A stretch of 7,125 nucleotides of DNA, taken from positions 1 to 7,125 of the forward strand of contig JAICKD010000161.1 of NCBI GenBank assembly GCA_025928125.1. Direction: 5' to 3'. Below are positions 1-4,926 of the stretch, one piece after another. Under the pieces are notes generated by a model. The model was not told where the DNA came from, searched no databases, and worked only from the letters and a program-made list of their open reading frames with translations. Made by a program: the position numbers and the translations under genes. This DNA is from Ktedonobacterales bacterium. GTDB lineage: Bacteria; Chloroflexota; Ktedonobacteria; Ktedonobacterales; JADMIN01. Position 1 is the stretch's first letter, and every line of letters begins with the position of its first letter.

Positions 1-2
1 AT

Positions 3-161
3 ATCTTCCCTCTCACGGCTGGATACCTGCTGCTGGCGGTCACCAAACCCGTGGCAACACCAGTGGCGAGCGCTCGGGCGGCCTCTGATGACGCTTCTGA
101 TGACACGTCGGACGCCGGGAGTCCTGACCCCACGCCCGACCTGGAGACGCAGAAGCCCTGA
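3..161 (+). CDS. C-terminal end of a probable membrane protein (cut by window edge)
   Basis: An open frame enters from the left edge and runs 52 codons to a TGA at 159-161. The first ~16 residues (IFPLTAGYLLLAVTKPV) are hydrophobic and look like the end of a last membrane helix. They are followed by an Ala/Ser/Asp/Pro-rich acidic tail (ASDDASDDTSDAGSPDPTPD) ending in ETQKP. Such a charged, low-complexity cytoplasmic tail is common at the C-terminus of transporters and other polytopic proteins. The body of the gene is outside the window, so no family can be named. The other two forward frames give less protein-like sequence, which supports this one, but the fragment is short. Confidence 0.5.
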   Translation: MFPLTAGYLLLAVTKPVATPVASARAASDDASDDTSDAGSPDPTPDLETQKP

Positions 162-289
162 CCAGACTTTCGTGGGACATACTGAACAGCCTCCGAATGT
201 TCGGTCGCCACGGATACGTGCCATACCTTGAGTGTAGCGGCGAACGTGAGATGCGATTTAACGGCATACCATCGTGGCACTGCCTATCG

Positions 290-312
290 TACAATGGATA
301 TCAGGATACCTG
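290..312 (+). promoter_or_regulatory. possible -10 box and operator of the toxin-antitoxin operon
   Basis: TACAAT at 290-295 is one base from the consensus -10. It would start transcription near 302, about 53 nt before the antitoxin ATG. The perfect inverted repeat CAGG-ATA-CCTG at 302-312 sits on the expected start site, where an autorepressing antitoxin would bind. No convincing -35 box is seen at a 16-18 nt distance, so this is a weak call based on position and symmetry. Confidence 0.3.
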
Positions 313-354
313 CGGCTGTCGCATGCCAGACACAAGGGTCACGAGGAGGCCATC

Positions 355-675
355 ATGAGCCGAGCACTTGAACTATCCGACGAAGAGTACGCACGTCTGG
401 AGCAGGCTGCCCAGCAGCAAGGAAGTACCATAACTGAACTCGTGCGCGCATGGATAGAGAGCATGAGCGTCGACTCGTCCGAGCAGAGCATTCAGGAAGC
501 GCTGGCGCACTGGGCAACGATAGGAGAATCTACCGTGCGGCCGACTCAGGACGAGCTTCGCGCGCATCCGCTCCTGCGTGCAGTCGGTATCATCAGCAGC
601 GGCGCGCCGGGCTGGGCTGACCGGCACGACGATATCATCGCCGAAGAAGCGCTTGATTCTCATGCCGACGAATAA
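355..675 (+). CDS. VapB-like antitoxin, CopG/ribbon-helix-helix type N-terminus
   Basis: This is a 106-residue protein. The ATG at 355 is chosen over an upstream in-frame start at 274 because GAGGAGG at 343-349 is a strong ribosome binding site 5 nt before it. Residues ~3-35 (ALELSDEEYARLEQAA, GSTITELVRAWIES) have the strand-helix-turn-helix rhythm of ribbon-helix-helix antitoxins. The rest is acidic (HDDIIAEEALDSHADE at the end), typical of the disordered part that wraps and inhibits a toxin. The gene overlaps the next one, a PIN-domain RNase, by 14 nt, the usual antitoxin-first order. The inferred role is to neutralise the PIN toxin and, as a complex, repress its own promoter. The antitoxin subfamily is uncertain because the C-terminal half matches nothing I recognise. 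Confidence 0.75.
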   Translation: MSRALELSDEEYARLEQAAQQQGSTITELVRAWIESMSVDSSEQSIQEALAHWATIGESTVRPTQDELRAHPLLRAVGIISSGAPGWADRHDDIIAEEALDSHADE

Positions 676-1099
676 TGCGCTCTTTGTTGATACCTCTGGC
701 TGGGCAGCCGTCTTTGATCGCGACGACCCAGATCACATAGCGACAGCGGCAATCGTGGCAGAGAGTATCCGCCAGCATAGAACATTGGTGACGACAAATT
801 ATGTGCTCGCCGAAATCGTCGCGTTATTTTCAAGTCGGCGGATGCACACTCCTCATACGGAGATGGTCACAGCGATGACCCTCATCAAAACAGAGCCAGG
901 CATCCGCATTGAGCACATTGACCTAATAACCGATGAGGAGGCATGGCAACTCGTTGTCTCACGCCCGGACAAACGATGGTCGCTTGTAGATGCAAGCAGC
1001 TTCGTCGTAATGCGGCGTCTTGGTATTACAGATGCGCTGACAGCAGATCATCACTTTGAACAGGCAGGGTTCACGCGGATGCTCGGATCTCATCCTTGA
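662..1099 (+). CDS. VapC-like PIN-domain ribonuclease toxin
   Basis: This is a 145-residue protein, close to the usual 130-145 of VapC toxins, and the PIN fold takes up the whole length. The expected Mg2+-binding acidic residues are visible: D10 in LFVDTSGW, E51 in YVLAEIVAL, D110 in SLVDASSFV and D129 in LTADHHFEQAGF. The last motif is nearly diagnostic for this family. These residues form the metal site that cleaves RNA, so the toxin looks active. The ATG at 662 lies inside the antitoxin gene (14-nt overlap), implying translational coupling; the upstream purine run GAAGAAG (643-649) is a weak, distant ribosome site. The in-frame ATG at 578 is rejected because it would add residues before the PIN strand that belong to the antitoxin region. 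The cellular RNA target cannot be read from the sequence. Confidence 0.9.
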   Translation: MPTNNALFVDTSGWAAVFDRDDPDHIATAAIVAESIRQHRTLVTTNYVLAEIVALFSSRRMHTPHTEMVTAMTLIKTEPGIRIEHIDLITDEEAWQLVVSRPDKRWSLVDASSFVVMRRLGITDALTADHHFEQAGFTRMLGSHP

Positions 1100-1167
1100 G
1101 GATGGTAGTGATATAGCCGCAAATCTTGAAAAACCGCAGCGCAAGAGCGGTAGCCACAACCAGCCCA

Positions 1168-1176
1168 TGCTATACT
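1168..1176 (+). promoter_or_regulatory. candidate extended -10 promoter of the 67-residue membrane protein gene
   Basis: TGCTATACT at 1168-1176 reads as an extended -10 (TG-N-TATACT), which can work without a good -35. The start would be near 1183, giving a leader of about 90 nt to the ATG at 1276. No terminator is evident between vapC and this site, so read-through from the toxin operon is also possible. Confidence 0.35.
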
Positions 1177-1275
1177 CCAAACGCAGGAATCTGAGCCGAA
1201 GACGAGCACCGTAACCCACATCGTAGAGCAACATAGCGATGTGTGTTCCTCCGGGAGACATAGAGGAGTATTCCT

Positions 1276-1479
1276 ATGCGATGGGTCTGGCTGATCCTCG
1301 GCGTGTTGGCGGTACTGGTGGGCATTGTGTGGACGTTACAGGGGCTGGATGTCCTCAAGGGAAGCGGGATGAGCGGCCAACCGATGTGGGCGATCATCGG
1401 GCCGATTCTGGCTATCGTCGGGCTGGCGCTGGTCGCTTTTGGCGCGGGGATTGGCCGTCGTCGCGCGCCCAGCATGTGA
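1276..1479 (+). CDS. small membrane protein with two transmembrane helices
   Basis: This is a 67-residue protein starting at an ATG preceded by GAGGAG (1263-1268) at 7 nt. Two hydrophobic helices are clear, residues ~4-22 (VWLILGVLAVLVGIVWTLQ) and ~38-60. They are joined by a short polar loop (GLDVLKGSGMSGQP), and the tail GRRRAPSM is basic, so the C-terminus should be cytoplasmic. The pattern 'WxLQGxxVLxGSxMxGQPxWAxIG' is one I associate with a widespread family of short uncharacterised bacterial membrane proteins. No enzymatic or transport function is known to me for it. It stands alone between the toxin cassette and the TnpB element. Confidence 0.75.
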   Translation: MRWVWLILGVLAVLVGIVWTLQGLDVLKGSGMSGQPMWAIIGPILAIVGLALVAFGAGIGRRRAPSM

Positions 1480-1503
1480 GAATGTGAGAGTGTGAGAGTG
1501 TGA
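1474..1503 (+). repeat. 8-bp tandem repeat RTGTGAGA, 3.75 copies
   Basis: Consecutive units ATGTGAGA (1474-1481), ATGTGAGA (1482-1489), GTGTGAGA (1490-1497) and partial GTGTGA (1498-1503) follow with no spacer. The first unit contains the last sense codon and the TGA stop of the small membrane protein gene. Such short arrays usually arise by slippage. Copy-number change would not alter the protein, because the stop lies in the first unit. Confidence 0.85.
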
Positions 1504-1551
1504 CGCGCGGGACATAGCGGTCGTTTGCTCCCATAGTACGTATCGTATATG

Positions 1552-1700
1552 TTGACACTCCTCCAACCGAAGCTGGGGGATTCTCAGGCTACGCTCGCCC
1601 CATCGGGCCACGTTAGCGCCTGAACGGTCTGCCCGTCCGCAAGTTAACGTTGTTCTTGTCCAAGTCGCAGAATGTTCAGTGCGGCATTGTGGTCACGATG
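1552..1700 (-). ncRNA. predicted omega RNA (reRNA) scaffold of the TnpB element
   Basis: In IS605/IS1341 elements the guide RNA of TnpB is made from the 3' end of tnpB and the right end of the element, and the guide is the flanking DNA. Here the 92 nt between the tnpB stop and 1552 are strongly structured. An outer stem TCAGGC/GCCTGA (1584-1589 with 1618-1623) encloses GCCC-CATC-GGGC (1597-1608). Next comes the terminal hairpin at 1559-1580 (minus-strand loop TTCG), then TGTCAA. The guide would begin at 1551 and read leftward on the minus strand, starting CATATACGATACGTAC. The 5' boundary inside tnpB is a guess from the usual length. The sequence shows the structure; expression and processing are inferred from the family. 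Confidence 0.6.
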
Positions 1701-2753
1701 TAGGCTCATGCCACAGTCCGGGCAGGCATGCCAGCGGACGGATAAGCCTTTCTTCACCACAGCGCCACAACCTGAACATGTCTGACTGGTGTAGGCAGGA
1801 TCGACCACAATCACTCGCTTCCCGGCACATTCTGCCTTGAAAGTGAGGATGGTAAGGAACCCACTCCACCCAGCGTCCGCGATGGACTTGGCGAGATGGT
1901 GGTTCTTCACCATATTGGCGACCTGCAAATCTTCGCAGTAGATCGTGTCGTACAGATGCACAAGTTTCAATGCTACCTTGTGTTGGAAGTCTTGTCGTTG
2001 AGGGCGTACCGTTTGGTGCGCTTTCGCCAGCAGTTTGACCGCCTTCTTGCGACGTTGGCTGCCCTTCTTACGACGGGCTACTTTGCGCTGGGCTATTTTG
2101 AAGCGGCGTTCGGCGTTGCGATAGCAGCGCGGGTTGTGAATCATGGTACCATCAGAGAGGGTGGCGAAGGATTCTAACCCTAAATCTACCCCGGTTTCCT
2201 GTCCAGTCCGCGCTAGCTGTTCTACACGCACATTGGCGCACGAGAAGCCCGCATACCAGCCATCCGCCTCCCGAGAGATCGTGACGGTTTTCGGTTCGCC
2301 CTCCACCGGGCGGCTCCAGCGCAACGCTACTCGGCCAATCTTTGAAAGTACCAGAAAGCCGTTGTCGACGGTCGCCCCGCTGCCGAATTGCGAATAGGTT
2401 AAACTGTTGTAGCGATTGCGGCCTTGGAAGCGCGGGTAACCCGGCTTCTCCCCCGCTTTCATACGGCGGAAGAACGCTTGAAAGGCACGGTCAACACGCA
2501 ACACGACATCTTGCAGCACCTGGCTATGGACTTCGCCGTACTCGGGCATGGCCTCTTTAATGTCGGGCAGTTCCGCTTTCTGCTGGTAGTAGTTCACAGA
2601 GATGCCGCGCATGCGATACGCTTCGCGGCGCTCCTCAATGGCAGCGTTGTAGACATGACGACAGAGCATCAGCATACGATCAAGCACCCGTTCTTGTTCC
2701 ACAGTGGGCTTGAGCTTGAACTTGTATGTTTTTCGTGTCGTCTGCTCTATCAC
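1644..2753 (-). CDS. tnpB: TnpB RNA-guided nuclease (IS605/IS1341 OrfB)
   Basis: This is a full-length TnpB of 369 residues, the usual size. It begins with the N-terminal helix-turn-helix domain (KTYKFKLKPTVEQERVLDRM...CRHVYNAAIEERR) and ends in a split RuvC-like nuclease. The catalytic residues are all present: D190 in TGVDLGLESF, E274 in IYCEDLQ and D354 in LHRDHNAALNI. The zinc ribbon is intact at C326/C329 (TCSGCG) and C344/C347 (CPDCG). The enzyme should use omega RNA to cut DNA beside a short TAM, which helps the element persist. I choose the GTG at 2753 because GAGGA (2763-2759) is a good ribosome site 5 nt before it and it lies 1 nt after the stop of the upstream gene, giving translational coupling. 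ATG 2768 and GTG 2774 are in frame but lack a ribosome site. If those were used the protein would have 5-7 more residues. Confidence 0.93.
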   Translation of the reverse strand: MIEQTTRKTYKFKLKPTVEQERVLDRMLMLCRHVYNAAIEERREAYRMRGISVNYYQQKAELPDIKEAMPEYGEVHSQVLQDVVLRVDRAFQAFFRRMKAGEKPGYPRFQGRNRYNSLTYSQFGSGATVDNGFLVLSKIGRVALRWSRPVEGEPKTVTISREADGWYAGFSCANVRVEQLARTGQETGVDLGLESFATLSDGTMIHNPRCYRNAERRFKIAQRKVARRKKGSQRRKKAVKLLAKAHQTVRPQRQDFQHKVALKLVHLYDTIYCEDLQVANMVKNHHLAKSIADAGWSGFLTILTFKAECAGKRVIVVDPAYTSQTCSGCGAVVKKGLSVRWHACPDCGMSLHRDHNAALNILRLGQEQR

Positions 2754-2754
2754 T

Positions 2755-2946
2755 CTATTCCTCGCCATTGGCACGGGAACTGGCGCTCGGTGATTCCCGA
2801 CGTTCGCGCTTCACGTATTCTTGCAGCGCCCAGATCAATTCCTTCACAAAGGAACGTTGATGTTCTTTGGCCAGACCACGCACGGACTCCCACACGTCTT
2901 GCGGGATGTCCACTGTAATTTTGTGCGATTTCGGTTCGATGCTCAT
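2755..2946 (-). CDS. ribbon-helix-helix (Arc/CopG-type) DNA-binding protein coupled to tnpB
   Basis: This is a 63-residue protein. Residues ~7-15 (SHKITVDIP) form the expected beta strand with alternating residues that would enter the major groove. Residues 16-30 (QDVWESVRGLAKEHQ) make helix A and ~33-50 (FVKELIWALQEYVKRERR) make helix B, and a Ser/Arg/Glu-rich tail follows. This is the plan of Arc/MetJ/CopG repressors and RHH antitoxins, which dimerise through the strand. The ATG at 2946 is preferred to an upstream ATG at 2973 because the latter would put the promoter -10 inside the coding sequence. No ribosome site precedes 2946; the -10 geometry instead suggests a leaderless mRNA. The gene ends 1 nt before the tnpB GTG, so both are likely made from one transcript. 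The inferred role is autorepression of the operon through the palindrome at 2949-2961. A toxin-antitoxin-like or TnpB-binding role is also possible. Confidence 0.8.
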   Translation of the reverse strand: MSIEPKSHKITVDIPQDVWESVRGLAKEHQRSFVKELIWALQEYVKRERRESPSASSRANGEE

Positions 2947-2948
2947 AG

Positions 2949-2961
2949 TGGTATTATACCA
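2949..2961 (-). promoter_or_regulatory. extended -10 promoter inside a perfect palindromic operator
   Basis: On the minus strand TGGTATAAT has both the TG extension and a consensus TATAAT (2958-2953). The ATG at 2946 begins 6 nt after it, which places the transcription start at the A of the start codon. The same bases form the perfect 13-bp inverted repeat TGGTAT-T-ATACCA (2949-2961). A second palindrome GTAATTAC lies at 2963-2970. A repressor bound here would block RNA polymerase directly. Confidence 0.65.
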
Positions 2962-3021
2962 TGTAATTACCATCTAGAATGTGTGTTAAGCACCATTGAC
3001 ACTTCACGCCTGTTCAGCTTT

Positions 3022-3060
3022 CATCCCGTAGCTAAAGCAGGTGGCTTCAGCTACGGGATG
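3022..3060. repeat. strong hairpin: 12-bp perfect stem plus 4 bp, 5-nt loop
   Basis: CATCCCGTAGCT (3022-3033) pairs perfectly with AGCTACGGGATG (3049-3060). After one A-C mismatch, AAGC (3035-3038) pairs with GCTT (3044-3047), leaving the loop AGGTG. CACTTC (3000-3005) and GAAGTG (3064-3069) could extend it as an outer stem. No T-run follows on either strand, so it is not an obvious terminator. It resembles the subterminal hairpins of IS200/IS605 ends. It may be the left-end hairpin of the TnpB element or a relic of another element. Confidence 0.7.
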
Positions 3061-3092
3061 CTAGAAGTGCGGATACGAGCAAAGGGGGCATC

Positions 3093-3764
3093 ATGAGCAC
3101 CGAGAAGCATCCAGCAGTCGAGCGCCCCGCGACCCCCGCCGGGCTGCGGTCACAGGTTCTGCTGGAAACCCTGGCGGCGTTCGCCATTGGCGTGGCGTTT
3201 CTGGGACTGCCCGCTGGGCTGACCGTCGGGCCAAACTGGCTGCCGCTCGTGATCTCCGTGGCGGTGCTGGGGCCGCTGCTGATCGTTGGCTTCTTCGAGC
3301 GCCCCAAATACCACATCGCCCGCCGAACACGCGCTGGCATGCAGATTCTGCTGACCGCCGCGCTGTTGAGCTCGGTCGCGCTGCTCGTCGTCCACTTGTC
3401 CGATTCCCGCTTCCAGGGTCCGCTCGCCGCGGGCGGCCTCCTGCGGGCGGGAGCGCTGCTCTGGGTCAGCAATATCCTCATCTTCGCCGTCTGGTATTGG
3501 GAGATTGATGGCGATGGCCCGGTCCATCGCCACCAGCACGGACATCCAGCGACGGACTTCCTCTTTCCGCAGCAGGCGACGGGCCAGCCATTCGCGCCCG
3601 GCTTCGTGGACTACCTCTTTCTGGCGTTCGGCTTTGCCACCGCGCTTAGCCCCGCCGATACCGCGCCGCTGACGCCTCGGGCGAAGCTGCTGATGATGTC
3701 GGAGGCGCTGATCTCGATTACTATTATCGCCCTGCTGGTCGCGCGCTCCGTCAACGTTCTCTGA
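3093..3764 (+). CDS. polytopic membrane protein, DUF1345-like
   Basis: This is a 223-residue protein with the ATG preceded by AAGGGGG (3082-3088) at 4 nt. About six hydrophobic segments are visible at residues ~23-42, 49-68, 84-102, 112-135, 172-187 and 197-219. Two conserved-looking signatures stand out: WYWEIDGDGP at 134-143, just after helix 4, and DYLFLAFGFATALSPADTAPLT at 173-194. The second resembles a short re-entrant or pore-like stretch before the last helix. This arrangement matches a group of uncharacterised bacterial inner-membrane proteins related to DUF1345. A His cluster (HRHQHGH, 145-151) lies in the loop between helices 4 and 5 and could bind metal, but this is speculation. 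The substrate is unknown. The gene ends 15 nt from the convergent Lrp-type gene, leaving no room for a separate terminator. Confidence 0.7.
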   Translation: MSTEKHPAVERPATPAGLRSQVLLETLAAFAIGVAFLGLPAGLTVGPNWLPLVISVAVLGPLLIVGFFERPKYHIARRTRAGMQILLTAALLSSVALLVVHLSDSRFQGPLAAGGLLRAGALLWVSNILIFAVWYWEIDGDGPVHRHQHGHPATDFLFPQQATGQPFAPGFVDYLFLAFGFATALSPADTAPLTPRAKLLMMSEALISITIIALLVARSVNVL

Positions 3765-3779
3765 CCAGTCTGCGTATAT

Positions 3780-4265
3780 TCACGGTCCCTTCACCACCGG
3801 CCCGCGTTCGAGGTGCGTCTTCAACACCACCGTCGTCTCGGTCCCCTCGATGCCAGGGATTTGCTTGAGGCGCTCGATCAGATGGAGCAGGTGCTCCGTA
3901 TTGGTGGCGCGTACCTTCAGGATGAAACTGAGCTGGCCCGCTACCGCATGAAACTCCTCGACCTCGCGGATTTGTTCCAGCGTCCCAACCAGTTCTGAGC
4001 ATGGCCGTGACGCCTGCACCCCCACATACGCCAGCACCGAGAAGCCCAGCGCTTCTGGCGCGATGTCAATCGTCCAGCGGCGGATGACGCCGTCGCGCTG
4101 GAGGCGCCGCAGCCGGTCGTGTACCGACGACGGCGCCAGATCCACCTGCCGGGCGAGATCCTCCAGCCGCATCCGTCCCGCCGCCTGGAGCGCCGCCAAC
4201 AGCACCTGATCGATATGATCCAGCGCACGAGCGCCAGTGCGCGATTCCGAAATATTTTCGGCCAT
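3780..4265 (-). CDS. Lrp/AsnC family transcriptional regulator
   Basis: This is a 161-residue protein, the standard size. Residues ~15-63 hold the N-terminal winged helix-turn-helix (LDHIDQVLLAALQAAGRMRLEDLARQ, then the recognition helix around APSSVHDRLRRL and the wing DGVIRRWTIDI). Residues ~73-150 form the RAM ligand-binding/oligomerisation domain (LAYVGVQASR, VEEFHAVAG, GIEGTETTVVLKT). Such proteins bind DNA as dimers to octamers and sense small molecules, often amino acids. The segment VAGQLSFIL (108-116) replaces the usual 'GDYDFLL' type, so the effector may differ from leucine or other standard ligands. The ATG at 4265 is chosen because GGAGG (4280-4276) lies before it and because the upstream ATG at 4292 sits inside the -10 box. 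The gene is divergent from the cysteine hydrolase, its most likely target besides itself. Confidence 0.9.
   Translation of the reverse strand: MAENISESRTGARALDHIDQVLLAALQAAGRMRLEDLARQVDLAPSSVHDRLRRLQRDGVIRRWTIDIAPEALGFSVLAYVGVQASRPCSELVGTLEQIREVEEFHAVAGQLSFILKVRATNTEHLLHLIERLKQIPGIEGTETTVVLKTHLERGPVVKGP
4247..4261. promoter_or_regulatory. candidate Lrp-type operator (15-bp inverted repeat)
   Basis: CCGAAA-TAT-TTTCGG is a perfect 6-bp inverted repeat around an AT core, the size and base make-up expected for an Lrp/AsnC dimer site. It covers codons 2-6 of the regulator gene, just downstream of its promoter, a place suited to autorepression. Binding is inferred. Confidence 0.4.
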
Positions 4266-4287
4266 TTTGCACAATCCTCCGAAAGAG

Positions 4288-4317
4288 ATCATACTTGTCT
4301 CGGCAGATATCCGTCAA
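4288..4317 (-). promoter_or_regulatory. sigma70-type promoter of the Lrp-family gene
   Basis: On the minus strand TTGACG (4317-4312) and TATGAT (4293-4288) each differ from consensus by one base and are 18 nt apart. The start would be near 4281, directly before the ribosome site GGAGG at 4280-4276 and the ATG at 4265. This is the best -35/-10 pair in the window. Confidence 0.65.
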
Positions 4318-4350
4318 TGTTTAGGCGACACCCTGAATCGGAGGAGCATC

Positions 4351-4914
4351 ATGCAGACACTAATCGTTCTCGACGCGCAGAACGAGTTCTCAGCGGAGGG
4401 CAACCGGACCGTACCCAACCATGCCGAGGCGCTTGAGGCGATTCAGCGCCGGGTGGAGGAGGCGCGCCGGGAAGGCAGGCCCATCGCCTGGGTGCGGCAT
4501 CACAACCCGCCCGTCGAACCCCCGCCAGGATTAAAACCGGCCTTCATTCCCGGCACGTGGGGCGCGGAGTTCTCGCCGGGCCTGGGGCCGCTCGCCGACC
4601 GCAGCGAGGAGGTTGAGTTCGTCAAAAACGTCTTTGGCGCGTTCACCGGGACGGGCATTGGCTCCTGGCTGGAGGAACAGGGGTCGGACGATGTGCTGCT
4701 CGTCGGCTTCTTCGCGCATATGTGTGTCTCGACGACAGCGCGCGAGGCGCTGATGCGCGGGCTGAGCACCTCTATCGATCCCGATGGCACAGGCGGCTTT
4801 CCGTGGCGGCATGAGCTGCTGGGCGAGCAATCGGCGGAGGAGGTGCATCGCACGGCGCTGCTGCAGCTGAGCCATCTCGGCGTGAGCATCACCCCGCTGC
4901 ATCGCGCTTCGTGA
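4351..4914 (+). CDS. cysteine hydrolase, isochorismatase/nicotinamidase superfamily
   Basis: This is a 187-residue protein starting at an ATG with GGAGGAG (4340-4346) 4 nt upstream. The superfamily's catalytic triad is in place: D8 in LIVLDAQNEF, K92 in EFVKNVFGAF and C125 in GFFAHMCVSTTAREAL, where the nucleophile follows the typical Gly/His-rich turn. The fold has alternating strands and helices around a Rossmann-like sheet (IAWVRHH, DVLLVGF, STSIDPDGTGG). Members hydrolyse amides or vinyl ethers such as nicotinamide, isochorismate, ureidoacrylate or N-carbamoyl compounds. The sequence does not tell which: the metal-binding DxHxxH of true nicotinamidases is absent, so PncA is unlikely. The region after the nucleophile (SIDPDGTGGFPWRHE) matches the superfamily 'V..DA.a' segment only loosely. 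The gene is divergent from an Lrp/AsnC regulator that may control it, pointing loosely to amino-acid or amide breakdown. Confidence 0.85.
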   Translation: MQTLIVLDAQNEFSAEGNRTVPNHAEALEAIQRRVEEARREGRPIAWVRHHNPPVEPPPGLKPAFIPGTWGAEFSPGLGPLADRSEEVEFVKNVFGAFTGTGIGSWLEEQGSDDVLLVGFFAHMCVSTTAREALMRGLSTSIDPDGTGGFPWRHELLGEQSAEEVHRTALLQLSHLGVSITPLHRAS

Positions 4915-4926
4915 CGTGATGAGATA

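Larger units (their letters stand above)
1552..3060 (-). mobile_element. IS605-superfamily TnpB element (IS1341-like, no intact tnpA) with an extra ribbon-helix-helix gene
   Basis: The element is read on the minus strand. It has a tnpB gene, a small DNA-binding protein gene just upstream, and a 3' non-coding region typical of this family. The 3' (right) end is well defined: an imperfect 9-bp hairpin with a four-base loop (1559-1580) followed by TGTCAA, whose last base is 1552. TCAA is the right-end cleavage tetranucleotide known for IS608. No tnpA Y1 transposase lies in the unit, so mobility would depend on a TnpA encoded elsewhere. The left end is not certain. One possibility is just beside a second copy of the octamer TTGACACT (2996-3003); the other is beyond the strong hairpin at 3022-3060. 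I give the outer limit here. Confidence 0.7.

Noticed and set aside
209..220. Small palindromes CCGAATGTTCGG (193-204) and CACG-GATA-CGTG (209-220) as regulatory sites
   Set aside because: They are short, about 80 bp upstream of the putative -10 at 290, with no promoter next to them; such symmetry is expected by chance in high-GC DNA.
1474..1503. Short tandem array as a CRISPR fragment
   Set aside because: Units are 8 bp with no spacers and no cas genes are near.
2424..2918. A 164-codon open frame on the plus strand across tnpB and the RHH gene
   Set aside because: It lies antisense to two genes with convincing motifs, has no ribosome site and no recognisable protein pattern.
2947..2973. 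Upstream ATG giving the RHH protein nine more residues (MVITWYNTT)
   Set aside because: These codons overlap the consensus extended -10 element, so they would not be in the transcript made from it.
2996..3024. TTGACA at 2996-3001 as a -35 box for the membrane-protein gene at 3093
   Set aside because: At 17 nt the matching -10 would be TTTCAT and would run into the strong hairpin. The TTGACA is better explained as part of the octamer shared with the TnpB right end.
3022..3060. Hairpin as a Rho-independent terminator
   Set aside because: Neither strand shows a T-run after the stem; the plus strand continues CTAGAAG and the minus strand AAAGCTG.
3047..3481. A 144-codon minus-strand frame opposite the six-helix membrane protein
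   Set aside because: Low-complexity Arg/Ser/Pro/Ala composition typical of antisense frames in high-GC DNA; the plus-strand frame has a ribosome site and membrane helices.
4351..4914. Assigning the hydrolase as PncA nicotinamidase
   Set aside because: The Asp-Lys-Cys triad is present, but the metal-binding DxHxxH motif of nicotinamidases is not visible, so only the superfamily is supported.
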